In this document: positions 27,101 to 34,961 of the stretch, in pieces
Numbering within the stretch: position 1 is the stretch's first letter
How the letters are laid out: the number at the start of each line of letters is the position of its first letter
Assembly (NCBI GenBank): GCA_024235675.1
Contig: JACKLZ010000003.1
Location: 248,001-312,000, forward strand
Origin: Zoogloeaceae bacterium
GTDB taxonomy: Bacteria; Pseudomonadota; Gammaproteobacteria; Burkholderiales; Rhodocyclaceae
DNA length: 64,000 nucleotides
Direction: 5' to 3'
Made by a program: the position numbers and the translations under genes
Notes under the pieces: generated by a model
Seen by the model: the letters and a program-made list of their open reading frames with translations, nothing else
Told to the model about the DNA's origin: nothing
The model's database searches: none

Positions 27101-27739
27101 ATGAATCGACGTCAGCTGTTGCTCCAGATGGCCGCCCTGGCCGGAACCACCGCCATCGGCACGCCAGCCTTTGCCCAAGGGGCAAGGTTTGCGCCGGTCA
27201 GCCCGACCCAGCCGACGGCCGACAAGGCCAAGATCGAGGTCATCGAATTCTTCCATTATGGCTGCCCGCACTGTCGCGACTTCGATCCGCTGTTGGAGGA
27301 CTGGCTCAAAAATGTGCCTGCCGACGTTGTCTTTCAGCGAGTGCCGGCCATCTGGGGCAATCCCCAGCTCAAGGCCTTGGCGCAGTTCTATTACGCGTCG
27401 GAAGTAACGGGCGATGTTGCCAAGATCCATCCCGGCATTTTCGCTGCAGTCCAGGACGACAAGGCGCCGCTGACCACCGAGGCCGGTGTGGCCGAGTGGG
27501 TGGCGAGCAAGGGCGTGGATGCCAAGCGCTTCATGGATGCCTACAAATCCTTCAGCGTGCAGGGCAAGGTCCAGCGCGCCGACCAGATCGCCCGCGCCTA
27601 CAAGATCAACGGTGTGCCGACCCTGGCCATCGATGGTCAATGGACCACCTCGGCTTCCATGGCCGGCAGCCATGAAGCTGCCTTACAGGTGGCCGACGAG
27701 CTGATTGCCAAGGCACGCAAGGCCAAGGGTCGCGGTTAA
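27101..27739 (+). CDS. dsbA: Thiol:disulfide interchange protein DsbA
   Basis: This 212-residue periplasmic oxidase introduces disulfides into secreted proteins. It has a signal peptide (about 1-26, ending PAFAQ), the CPHC active site at C55-C58 within FFHYGCPHCRDF, and the cis-proline loop in INGVPTLAIDG. It follows the SPOR gene by 78 bp. Confidence 0.95.
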   Translation: MNRRQLLLQMAALAGTTAIGTPAFAQGARFAPVSPTQPTADKAKIEVIEFFHYGCPHCRDFDPLLEDWLKNVPADVVFQRVPAIWGNPQLKALAQFYYASEVTGDVAKIHPGIFAAVQDDKAPLTTEAGVAEWVASKGVDAKRFMDAYKSFSVQGKVQRADQIARAYKINGVPTLAIDGQWTTSASMAGSHEAALQVADELIAKARKAKGRG

Positions 27740-27761
27740 TCCGTAGCCCGCCAGCGTGATC

Positions 27762-28550
27762 ATGCGCCGTGATGCCGAGCCCCGGCCACGGCGCATTTTT
27801 ATTACGGGCGCCTCCAGTGGCATCGGCGCAGCGCTGGTACGCCACTACGCGCAGGACGATGTGTTGCTTGGCCTGGTGGGGCGCCGGCGCGAGGCGCTCA
27901 ACGCGCTGGCCGCCGAATGCGGCGGCAAGGCGCAGGTATTTGTGGCCGACGTGGCTGATGCCGCAGCCATGCAGAGCGCGGCCGCGCAGTTTGTCGCGAC
28001 CGTGGGTTTGCCCGACATCGTCATCGCCAGCGCCGGCGTGTCGGTCGGCACGCTGACCGAGTACGCCGAAGACACCGACGCGTTTGCGCGCGTGATGCAA
28101 ACCAATGTGCTCGGCATGGTGCATACCTTCCAGCCCTTTGTCGCGCCGATGCGCGAGGCCGGCGGCGGTACGCTGGTCGGCATCGCCTCGGTGGCCGGTG
28201 TGCGCGGGCTGCCCGGTGCCGGCGCCTATAGTGCCTCCAAAGCCGCGGTGCGGCGCTACCTCGAAAGCCTGCGCGTCGAACTGCACGGCAGCGGCGTTCG
28301 CGTCGTGACCCTCTCGCCGGGCTATATCGACACGCCAATGACGGCGGTCAATCGCTACCCCATGCCCTTTCTGATGCCCGCTGATGTGGCCGCCAAACGC
28401 ATGGCGCGGGCCATCGACGCCGGTCGCCGGCACGTGGTGGTTCCCTGTCAAATGGGGGTAGTGGCGTGGGTGCTGGGCTGGCTGCCCGACCCGGTGTACG
28501 ACCGCCTCTTTGCCCGGGCCGGCCGCAAGCCGCGCGGATTGCCGTTGTAG
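27762..28550 (+). CDS. Short-chain dehydrogenase/reductase
   Basis: This roughly 262-residue Rossmann-fold oxidoreductase has the cofactor motif TGASSGIG, the NNAG-equivalent IASAGVS, and the catalytic Ser and YxxxK in AYSASKAAVRR. The S-A-S-K form replaces the usual tyrosine position pattern only if the preceding Y (GAYSASK) is read as the active Tyr, which fits. It uses NAD(P)H on an unknown substrate. The ATG at 27762 and a GTG at 27756 are both possible starts. It lies 22 bp after dsbA. Confidence 0.88.
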   Translation: MRRDAEPRPRRIFITGASSGIGAALVRHYAQDDVLLGLVGRRREALNALAAECGGKAQVFVADVADAAAMQSAAAQFVATVGLPDIVIASAGVSVGTLTEYAEDTDAFARVMQTNVLGMVHTFQPFVAPMREAGGGTLVGIASVAGVRGLPGAGAYSASKAAVRRYLESLRVELHGSGVRVVTLSPGYIDTPMTAVNRYPMPFLMPADVAAKRMARAIDAGRRHVVVPCQMGVVAWVLGWLPDPVYDRLFARAGRKPRGLPL

Positions 28551-28659
28551 CGCGAGGGATGCGCCGGGGTGTCACGGTAGGCCGTGGAGGAAGCGTCTCT
28601 GGTCGATACGCGGCCGTACGGTTATTCTGCTCGAACTTGCTCATCGAGCCCTGTCACCC

Positions 28660-29574
28660 ATGCCCGCGCCCCCACTGACATCGATCTATATCAAGCTGGT
28701 GCTGACAACCGCCTTCTGGGGCGGCACCTTCATTGCCGGGCGCTATGTGGCGCAGCAGATGCCGCATTTTCTGGCGGCCAGCGGGCGCTTTCTGATCGCG
28801 CTGATTCCCTTGTTTCTGTTCACCCTCACCGTGGGTGGTGGCCTGACGCGGCTGAACAAACGGCAATTGATCGGCACCGTGCTGCTCGGCGCGACCGGGG
28901 TGTTCACCTACAACACCTTCTTTCTCGGCGGTCTGGGCCATATTCCGGCCTCGCGCGCGGCGCTGATCGTGGCCTTGTCGCCGATCATGACGATGTTCGT
29001 GATGCGTTTTATTGCGCATGAGCGCTGGACATGGCTGCGGGTGGTCGGGGTGCTGCTGTCGCTCAGCGGGGTGTCGATGGTGATTACGCGGGGTGACTAC
29101 GCCAGCGTGTTCAGCGGCGCCATCGGGCGCGGTGAGCTGTATATTTTTATCGCGGTGGCCTCGTGGGTGGCTTACACCGTGATCGGGCGCTACACCCTGG
29201 CGGGCATGAGTGCGGCTTCGGCGACGACCTGGTCGACCTTGTGGGGCACGCTGATGCTGCTGGTGCCGGCCAGCGCCGACTTGAGGTCGCCAGAGCTGAC
29301 CTGGCCGGATGCCTGGTCGTGGGTGGCGATGGCGTATCTCGGCGTGTTCGGCACGGCGGTAGCCTTCTTCTGGTACAACCAGGCGGTGGCCGCGATCGGG
29401 CCGGCGCGCGCCACCTTGTTTACCAATCTTGTGCCGGTGTTTGCGGTGGTGTTGTCGGTGGTGTTGCTCGACGAGCGCCTGGTGCTTGCCAGCCTGATTG
29501 GCGGCGCCATGGTGATTGCCGGGGTTATTTTGGCCAATCGGCCGGGTGCTGTCTTGCGACCCGATGCGGATTGA
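28660..29574 (+). CDS. DMT-superfamily EamA transporter
   Basis: This 304-residue membrane protein has ten predicted membrane segments in two EamA repeats (about 10-140 and 150-295). Family members export or import small metabolites. The start MPAPPLTSIYIKL fits the first helix; a longer in-frame extension was rejected because it would add a non-membrane tail. The substrate is unknown. Confidence 0.88.
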   Translation: MPAPPLTSIYIKLVLTTAFWGGTFIAGRYVAQQMPHFLAASGRFLIALIPLFLFTLTVGGGLTRLNKRQLIGTVLLGATGVFTYNTFFLGGLGHIPASRAALIVALSPIMTMFVMRFIAHERWTWLRVVGVLLSLSGVSMVITRGDYASVFSGAIGRGELYIFIAVASWVAYTVIGRYTLAGMSAASATTWSTLWGTLMLLVPASADLRSPELTWPDAWSWVAMAYLGVFGTAVAFFWYNQAVAAIGPARATLFTNLVPVFAVVLSVVLLDERLVLASLIGGAMVIAGVILANRPGAVLRPDAD

Positions 29575-29636
29575 GGGGTCAAGTCCCGCGGCGTGACGCC
29601 GTAATAGGGCAGAGAACAGCCCAGTGGAGTCAGGTG

Positions 29637-30050
29637 ATGAGCGAAGTCAACGAACGCCGCCAGCGTCAGCGGATCATGGTCGAATCGGCGCATGTGCCGG
29701 CGCCGGCATTTATGCTTGAGTGCGACAATTCGCTCATCGCGGTGCGCGACGTGTCGCTGGAGGGGTTTTCAATGCATGTGTCGACCGCACCCGACAGTCA
29801 GAGGGAATTTCGATTTTCGCTCACGCGCAGCGGTATTGATGGCGTGGTGACGGGGCGGGCGAAGGCCGTCAATTTCGTGCGCGGTGCCACGGCCGATACC
29901 GGCATCGCGGGGTGCCATGTGACGGTCTTTGATGATGACGGTCGCGAGCGTCTGGCGCAGTGGTTGTCGGCGCATGTGGCCGCGGTGGCCGGGGTGCCTC
30001 TGACCGACGAAGAAGCCCGTGAGATTGTGGATGGGCCCTCGCTGGTGTGA
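29637..30050 (+). CDS. PilZ-domain c-di-GMP-binding protein
   Basis: This 137-residue protein has the two PilZ signatures: the arginine motif RRQRQR near the N-terminus and DVSLEGF about 35 residues later. It is therefore expected to bind cyclic di-GMP. The ATG at 29637 has GGAG upstream. It ends just before the bidirectional terminator. The output target is unknown. Confidence 0.8.
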   Translation: MSEVNERRQRQRIMVESAHVPAPAFMLECDNSLIAVRDVSLEGFSMHVSTAPDSQREFRFSLTRSGIDGVVTGRAKAVNFVRGATADTGIAGCHVTVFDDDGRERLAQWLSAHVAAVAGVPLTDEEAREIVDGPSLV

Positions 30051-30063
30051 GTCGGCGAGGCAC

Positions 30064-30100
30064 AACAAAAAGGGCGGCCACTGCGGCCGCCCTTTTTGTT
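30064..30100. terminator. Bidirectional rho-independent terminator
   Basis: A perfect 16-bp inverted repeat (left arm 30064-30079, right arm 30085-30100) has a GC core GGGCGGCC flanked by A5 on one side and T5 on the other. It separates the convergent PilZ (+) and TAXI receptor (-) genes and can end both transcripts. Confidence 0.92.
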
Positions 30101-30136
30101 GCTGCGCGCGGGACGTGCCCGGCGCGCGTCAGGCCA

Positions 30137-31102
30137 TTACATCCAGCCTTTTTCCTTGTAGTACTTGATGGCGCCTTCATGCAGCGGGGCCGACAGACCG
30201 TTCTTGATCATCTGCTCCTGCTTCAGGTTGGCAAAGGCCGGGTGCAGCTTCTTGAAGTCGTCGAGATTCTCGAACACCGCCTTGACCAGCTGATACACCA
30301 CTTCCGGCGAGGTGTTGGTCGAGCTCACGAAGCTGGCCACCACACCGTAGGTCGGGGTCGGCTCGGGGTTGCCGGCGTACAGACCGCCCGGGATCTCGAC
30401 CTTGGCGTAGAACGGCGCATCGGCGACCAGCTTGTCGATGGCCGGGCCGGTCAGCGGCACCAGCTTGGCGCCGCAGGTGGTGGTCGGGTCCTGAATGTTG
30501 GCCGAGGGGTGGCCCACGCCGTAGAAGAAGCCGTCGATCTTGTTGTCGCACAGCGCAGCGCCATGCTCGTCTGCCTTCAGCTCGGAGGCCAGCGAGAAGT
30601 CATCCTTGGTCATGCCCAGGCCCTTGAGCAGCTCTTCCATCGAAGCGCGGGTGCCGGAGCCGGGGTTGCCGATGTTGAAGCGCTTGCCTTTGAAGTCGGA
30701 GAACTGCTTGACGTTGGCATCCGCGCGGGCGACGACGGTAAAGGGCTCCGGGTGCACCGAGAACACGGCGCGCAGATCGGGGTTGGGGCCGGCATCGGCG
30801 AATTTGCTGGTGCCCTTGACGGCGTGGTACTGCCAGTCGGACTGGGCCACGCCGAAGTCGAGCTCGCCGGCGCGGATGGTGTTGATGTTGTACACCGAGC
30901 CGCCGGTGCTCTCGACCGAGCAGCGGATGCCGTGCTTGGCGCGGTCCTTGTTCATCAGGCGGCAGATGGCGCCGCCGGCGGCGTAGTACACGCCCGTGAC
31001 ACCGCCGGTGCCGATGGTGACGAATTTGGTTTCTGCCTGGGCCGGTGTGCCAAAGCCCGCACCAAGTGCGAGGGCGGCGGCAAGAACGGTGAGCTTCTTC
31101 AT
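30137..31102 (-). CDS. TAXI-family TRAP transporter substrate-binding protein
   Basis: This 321-residue periplasmic receptor has a signal peptide (about 1-23, ending AQAE) and the TAXI signature IGTGGVTGVYYAAGGAICR at the start of the mature protein. Related receptors bind glutamate or C4-dicarboxylate-like solutes and work with fused DctQM permeases. No TAXI permease is adjacent, so the receptor is either an orphan or works with a permease elsewhere. A bidirectional terminator lies just beyond its stop codon. Confidence 0.92.
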   Translation of the reverse strand: MKKLTVLAAALALGAGFGTPAQAETKFVTIGTGGVTGVYYAAGGAICRLMNKDRAKHGIRCSVESTGGSVYNINTIRAGELDFGVAQSDWQYHAVKGTSKFADAGPNPDLRAVFSVHPEPFTVVARADANVKQFSDFKGKRFNIGNPGSGTRASMEELLKGLGMTKDDFSLASELKADEHGAALCDNKIDGFFYGVGHPSANIQDPTTTCGAKLVPLTGPAIDKLVADAPFYAKVEIPGGLYAGNPEPTPTYGVVASFVSSTNTSPEVVYQLVKAVFENLDDFKKLHPAFANLKQEQMIKNGLSAPLHEGAIKYYKEKGWM

Positions 31103-31146
31103 CTGATTGACTCCTTGTGGGTCGCATTCTGACTGCGAAGAATGAG

Positions 31147-31171
31147 GCCGGCATCCGGGTGGGATGCCGGC
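31147..31171. repeat. 10-bp inverted repeat upstream of the TAXI gene
   Basis: GCCGGCATCC (31147-31156) and GGATGCCGGC (31162-31171) pair around a 5-nt loop. It lies in the 194-bp gap between the dadA-like gene end and the TAXI start. It could end the dadA transcript or sit in the TAXI leader; no T-tract is present. Confidence 0.5.
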
Positions 31172-31296
31172 GATGTACGGCGCCGGCTAAATGGCGCCGC
31201 CTAACACGGCAACTCTACACAATGGCTCGGCGAATGCCAAACCGTGAAAAGCCTTTGCCAATGCGGGTCGGCGGCGATTGGTTCGCGTTGCTGGGG

Positions 31297-32595
31297 TCAG
31301 GCCGTCGAGGCACGGGGGGCTTTTCGCCAGCCGGATGGCCGGCTTCTGGCAAGCGTGAAGTCCTCATCCGGAATGGGTCGCTGACGGTCGCTGATGCGGT
31401 CGGCGATCAGTTGGGCGCAGCCCGCAGCAAGGGTGAATCCGAGCGCGCCATGGCCGAGGTTGAGCCATAGATTGGGCACGCCCGTGGCGTCGACAATGGG
31501 GCGGCCGGTGGGCGTGGCCGGGCGCAGACCCGCCCAGGGCGCGACGCTGTCGAGCCGGAGGCCGGCCCCGAAATTGTCGCGCGTCTCGCGGGTGAGGGTG
31601 GCGAGGCGGTCGGGCTGCAGGCTTTCGTCATGGCCGACGATGTCAGCCATGCCGGCCACCCGCAGATGACCGGCCAGGCGGGCATAGACAATCTTGCGCT
31701 GGAAGTCGGTCACGCTGATCTCGGGCACCTTGGCCGCATCGGTGATCGGCGCGCTGATGCTGTAGCCCTTGAGTGGATAGACCGGTATGTCGATCCCCAG
31801 CGGTTGAAGCAAGGCCACTGATTCGACGCCGCCGGCGACCACGCAGGCTTCTGTCGCGACTTCGCCCTCGGGGGTGCGCAGGGCGCCAAGTCGGCCGTCG
31901 CGAACGAGCAGGGCCTCGACGGTTTTGCCGAGCAGGAACTCCACCGGATTGTCGCCCTCGCGCATGCGCGCCGTCAGCGCCTGGCAGAGCTTGAGGCAAT
32001 CGCCCGCTTCTTCCGAGGGTGTGTGAATGCCGCCCACCACATCGGCGCCCATGCCGGCGATGGCCGGTTCGAGTGCGAGGCAGGCCGTGCGGTCGAGGGC
32101 ATGTTGCTGGCTGGCCAGCTCGGGGCGGGACTCAATCAGGGTTCGTGCGCTGCGAAAGCCCGCGGCGTCGCGATAGACCACCAGCTTGCCGTTGCGGCGG
32201 AAGTCGAAGTCCATGCCCTCGGCGTCGACCCAGTCGTTCACCAATCGCTGACTCAGCAGCGACAGCGGCAGCAAGGCCGCCACGGTACGCTGCTTGTCGT
32301 TGGCGTTGCAGGCTTTCATGAAGGCCGCAATCCAGCGCCATTGAGCACCGTCGAACTGCGGCTGGAAGCGGATCGGCGAGTCGGCCTGCAGCATCCAGCC
32401 CGGCACCTTGGGCAGCACGTCCGGGTCGGCCAGCGGGGCGATGTAGCGATAGCTCAGTTGCCCGCCATTGGCCTGGCTGGTGCCCTGGCCGACCGATTCA
32501 CGGCGATCGATCACGGTGACGGTGTGGCCGTCCTTGCGCAGAAACCAGGCGGTGGCCAGGCCGACAATACCGGCGCCGATTACGGTGATGTGCAT
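31297..32595 (-). CDS. dadA: D-amino-acid dehydrogenase (DadA-like FAD oxidoreductase)
   Basis: This 432-residue flavoprotein has an N-terminal FAD-binding fold (MHITVIGAGIVGLATAWFLRKDGHTVTVID) and the DAO-family C-terminal signature GLRPATPTGRPIVD with NLWLNLGHGALGFTLAAG. DadA oxidatively deaminates D-amino acids and passes electrons to the respiratory chain. The ATG at 32595 matches the family start. It is divergent from a LysR gene, which probably regulates it. A related D-amino-acid oxidase specificity cannot be excluded. Confidence 0.85.
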   Translation of the reverse strand: MHITVIGAGIVGLATAWFLRKDGHTVTVIDRRESVGQGTSQANGGQLSYRYIAPLADPDVLPKVPGWMLQADSPIRFQPQFDGAQWRWIAAFMKACNANDKQRTVAALLPLSLLSQRLVNDWVDAEGMDFDFRRNGKLVVYRDAAGFRSARTLIESRPELASQQHALDRTACLALEPAIAGMGADVVGGIHTPSEEAGDCLKLCQALTARMREGDNPVEFLLGKTVEALLVRDGRLGALRTPEGEVATEACVVAGGVESVALLQPLGIDIPVYPLKGYSISAPITDAAKVPEISVTDFQRKIVYARLAGHLRVAGMADIVGHDESLQPDRLATLTRETRDNFGAGLRLDSVAPWAGLRPATPTGRPIVDATGVPNLWLNLGHGALGFTLAAGCAQLIADRISDRQRPIPDEDFTLARSRPSGWRKAPRASTA

Positions 32596-32671
32596 GCGTC
32601 GCTCCAGACTTTGATGCGACGAAGTGTGCGTCTTGTAATGCCATTCAGGCATGCTAATCTGGTTGCGATAT

Positions 32672-32686
32672 ATGTTGTAAAAACAT
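32672..32686. promoter_or_regulatory. T-N11-A palindrome, candidate LysR operator
   Basis: ATGTT-N5-AACAT lies in the 100-bp gap between the dadA-like gene and the divergent LysR gene and includes a T-N11-A core (32673-32685). It is only 9 bp before the LysR ATG, a position that would suit autorepression. Confidence 0.45.
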
Positions 32687-32695
32687 GGAGCAGGC

Positions 32696-33640
32696 ATGCG
32701 GCTTCGACAGATCGAGGTGTTTCGCGCCGTCATGATGACGGGCTCGGCCAGTGCGGCCGCGCGCTGGCTGAATGTGTCTCAACCGGTGGTGTCGCGGGTG
32801 ATTCAGCACACCGAGGCGCAGCTCGGCTTTGCCTTGTTCGAGCGGATCGGGGGGCGGCTGTCGCCGACGCCGGAGGCCGGTGCGCTGTTTGCCCAGGTCA
32901 AGCGCGCTTACGGCGAGATCGAGCGCGTCGATGCGCTGGCCGCTAATTTGCGTCGGGGGGCTTCCGGTCTGCTTCGGGTCGCGGCCACGCCCTCGCTGGC
33001 GACGCACGTGTTGCCCGGCGCCTTGCAGCGCTTGCGGGCGACGCATCCGGAGGTGGTCTACGACGTGTGGGCGGTGCATACCCGTCAGATCGAGGAGGGC
33101 CTGATGGCCTTCGAGATTGACGCGGGTCTTGCGATTGACCCGGTGGCGCAGGTGACCACGCAGCTGTCGCCGATTGCTGATGGCGAGATCGTGCTGGTGG
33201 CGCCGCGCGAGTGGAGCAGCGGCGTGTTGCGGCTGGCCGAGCGCGACTGGCTGGACGGGCGGCCCTTTCTCGCGCTGGCCGAAGACACGCCGCTGGGGCT
33301 GAGCCTGGCGCAGGCCATGGGCGCCGTGGGCTGGGAGCCGGCGATCGCGCTGCGGGTACAAACCTATGCGCTGGCGGCCACCCTGGTCACGCAGGGCCTG
33401 GGCTTTGCCTTTGTTGACAGCTTCACTGCATCGGGGCTGGACCCCGCCCGTGTGCTGCGCTTGCCGGTCGCGCCGAGCATTGGCTGCCAGCTGCAGTTGA
33501 TGCGTGGCGCGGGCAGCACCTCGTCGGTGCTGGTCAGCCAGCTGGTGGAGAGCCTGCGCCAGACCATTGCAGCACAGGGCGATGCGCTGGCCGGGGCGAC
33601 GCGGCTGGTACTGGGCGAGTCGCGTGCGCGCTCAGGCTAG
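32696..33640 (+). CDS. LysR-family transcriptional regulator
   Basis: This 314-residue protein has an N-terminal winged helix-turn-helix (about 1-60, MRLRQIEVFRAVMMTGSASAAARWLNVSQPVVS) and a C-terminal periplasmic-binding-like effector domain. GGAG precedes the ATG by 5 nt. It is transcribed away from the dadA-like gene, the usual arrangement for a LysR regulator and its target. The effector is unknown; an amino acid is a reasonable guess. Confidence 0.92.
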   Translation: MRLRQIEVFRAVMMTGSASAAARWLNVSQPVVSRVIQHTEAQLGFALFERIGGRLSPTPEAGALFAQVKRAYGEIERVDALAANLRRGASGLLRVAATPSLATHVLPGALQRLRATHPEVVYDVWAVHTRQIEEGLMAFEIDAGLAIDPVAQVTTQLSPIADGEIVLVAPREWSSGVLRLAERDWLDGRPFLALAEDTPLGLSLAQAMGAVGWEPAIALRVQTYALAATLVTQGLGFAFVDSFTASGLDPARVLRLPVAPSIGCQLQLMRGAGSTSSVLVSQLVESLRQTIAAQGDALAGATRLVLGESRARSG

Positions 33641-33649
33641 AATGCGGCG

Positions 33650-34471
33650 ATGATTCTGCCCACATCGATCCCCGCTGACGCCTTCGGCCAGCACCACGCT
33701 GCGCTTGGTCGTGATGCGCGCATCGTGTCGCTGGTGCCATCGATCACCGAGCTGCTGTGCGATCTGGGGCTGAGCGATCAGCTGGTGGGGCGTACCGGCT
33801 TCTGCATTCACCCTCGCGCAGCGCTGCGCGCTATTCCGAAAGTGGGGGGCACCAAGGATGTGAAGCTCGATCGTATTCGCGCGCTGGCGCCCACCCATGT
33901 GATCGTCAATGTGGACGAGAATCCGCGTCCCGTGGCGGAGGCGCTGTCGGCGTTCGTGCCCAATGTGGTGGTCACCCATCCGGGTGCGCCGGAAGACAAT
34001 CGCTGCCTGTATGCCTTGATGGGGCATCTGTTCGATTGCCGGGCGGCGGCCGATGAGCTGAGCCTGGCGCTTGATGCGGCCTTGACTGAGGCGCGCGCGG
34101 TGGGTGCCGAGTTGCCGGCCGAGTCGGTGCTCTACCTGATCTGGCGTGATCCGTGGATGACCGTGTCGCGCGAGACCTATATCGCCGCCACGCTCGCCAC
34201 GGTCGGTTGGCACACGGTGCCGCCGGAGGCGTCTGAGCGCTATCCGAGTTTTGACTGGCGGGCGCCCTGGCTGGTCGGGGTGGATCGGGTGCTGCTGTCG
34301 ACCGAGCCCTACCGCTTTCAGGACAAGCATCTGGCCGAAGTGGCCGCGCTGAGTGGCCGGCCGGTGCAGCTGATCGATGGCGAGTGGACCTCGTGGTACG
34401 GCAGTCGGGCGGTGGCCGGGCTGCGCAAACTGGCGACGCTGCGCCGCGCCTTGGCGGGCGAACGCGCTTAG
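33650..34471 (+). CDS. Helical-backbone metal receptor (BtuF/cobalamin-binding-like)
   Basis: This 273-residue protein has the BtuF/FecB-type fold: RIVSLVPSITELLCDLG, the VGRTGFC segment, KVGGTKDVKLDRIRALAPTHVI, and FDWRAPWLVGVDRVLL near the end. Classical members are secreted receptors for cobalamin or iron chelates, but I see no signal peptide here and no adjacent transporter genes. A cytosolic role is therefore likely. It starts 9 bp after the LysR gene and ends with a 4-bp convergent overlap with the PIN gene. Confidence 0.82.
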   Translation: MILPTSIPADAFGQHHAALGRDARIVSLVPSITELLCDLGLSDQLVGRTGFCIHPRAALRAIPKVGGTKDVKLDRIRALAPTHVIVNVDENPRPVAEALSAFVPNVVVTHPGAPEDNRCLYALMGHLFDCRAAADELSLALDAALTEARAVGAELPAESVLYLIWRDPWMTVSRETYIAATLATVGWHTVPPEASERYPSFDWRAPWLVGVDRVLLSTEPYRFQDKHLAEVAALSGRPVQLIDGEWTSWYGSRAVAGLRKLATLRRALAGERA

Positions 34472-34902
34472 GCGCTGTCGGCGAACGCCTTTTGCCAGGC
34501 TTCCGGCGTGATCACGCTGCAGCGCTCGCGCATCAGGCGGTGGCGGCCGGAGCGCAGCAGGGCCTTGTCGCGGGTGAGTAGCCAGCGGGCCTCGCCGTCG
34601 TGGGCGATTTCAAGAAATTTCTGGTCGTCGGCGTCGCGGCAGCGGGGCAGTTCGGCGGGCGTTTCGGTGGCGGGCGTGCAGATGGCTTGCGCGCGATATC
34701 GGTCGAGGATCTCGGCCTGGCGTTCGGGCGGGCAGGCGAACTGACGGTAGGCGAGCACGCGGCGCAGCTCTTCGAGTGCGTCGTCGCGGGTCAGCAGGCG
34801 CGTTCGGCCGGCGGCGATCCAGTCGCGCAGGGCGGCGAGGGCCGGGTCATTGAAGAACCACAGCGCCATGATGGTGTTGGTATCGAGAACAGTGGAAGTC
34901 AT
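34468..34902 (-). CDS. PIN-domain ribonuclease (putative toxin)
   Basis: This 144-residue protein is a PIN-domain nuclease of the putative toxin-antitoxin group. The acidic residues are visible in VLDTNTIM near the start, in the RDADDQKFLEIA segment and in LLTRDKALL. VapC-type toxins usually sit next to an antitoxin gene, but none is recognisable on either side, so it may be solitary or domesticated. It lies between the BtuF-like gene and the phaC terminator. Confidence 0.8.
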   Translation of the reverse strand: MTSTVLDTNTIMALWFFNDPALAALRDWIAAGRTRLLTRDDALEELRRVLAYRQFACPPERQAEILDRYRAQAICTPATETPAELPRCRDADDQKFLEIAHDGEARWLLTRDKALLRSGRHRLMRERCSVITPEAWQKAFADSA

Positions 34903-34912
34903 GGGCGGGGCG

Positions 34913-34941
34913 TGAAAAAGGGGCCAGCGGCCCCTTTTTCA
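34913..34941 (-). terminator. Rho-independent terminator after phaC
   Basis: A perfect 13-bp stem (34913-34925 with 34929-34941) has a 3-nt loop and a GGGGCC core with A5/T5 flanks. It lies 20 bp beyond the phaC stop codon and just before the PIN gene, and can act in both directions. Confidence 0.88.
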
Positions 34942-34961
34942 TCACTCAGGCACAGCCGCGA

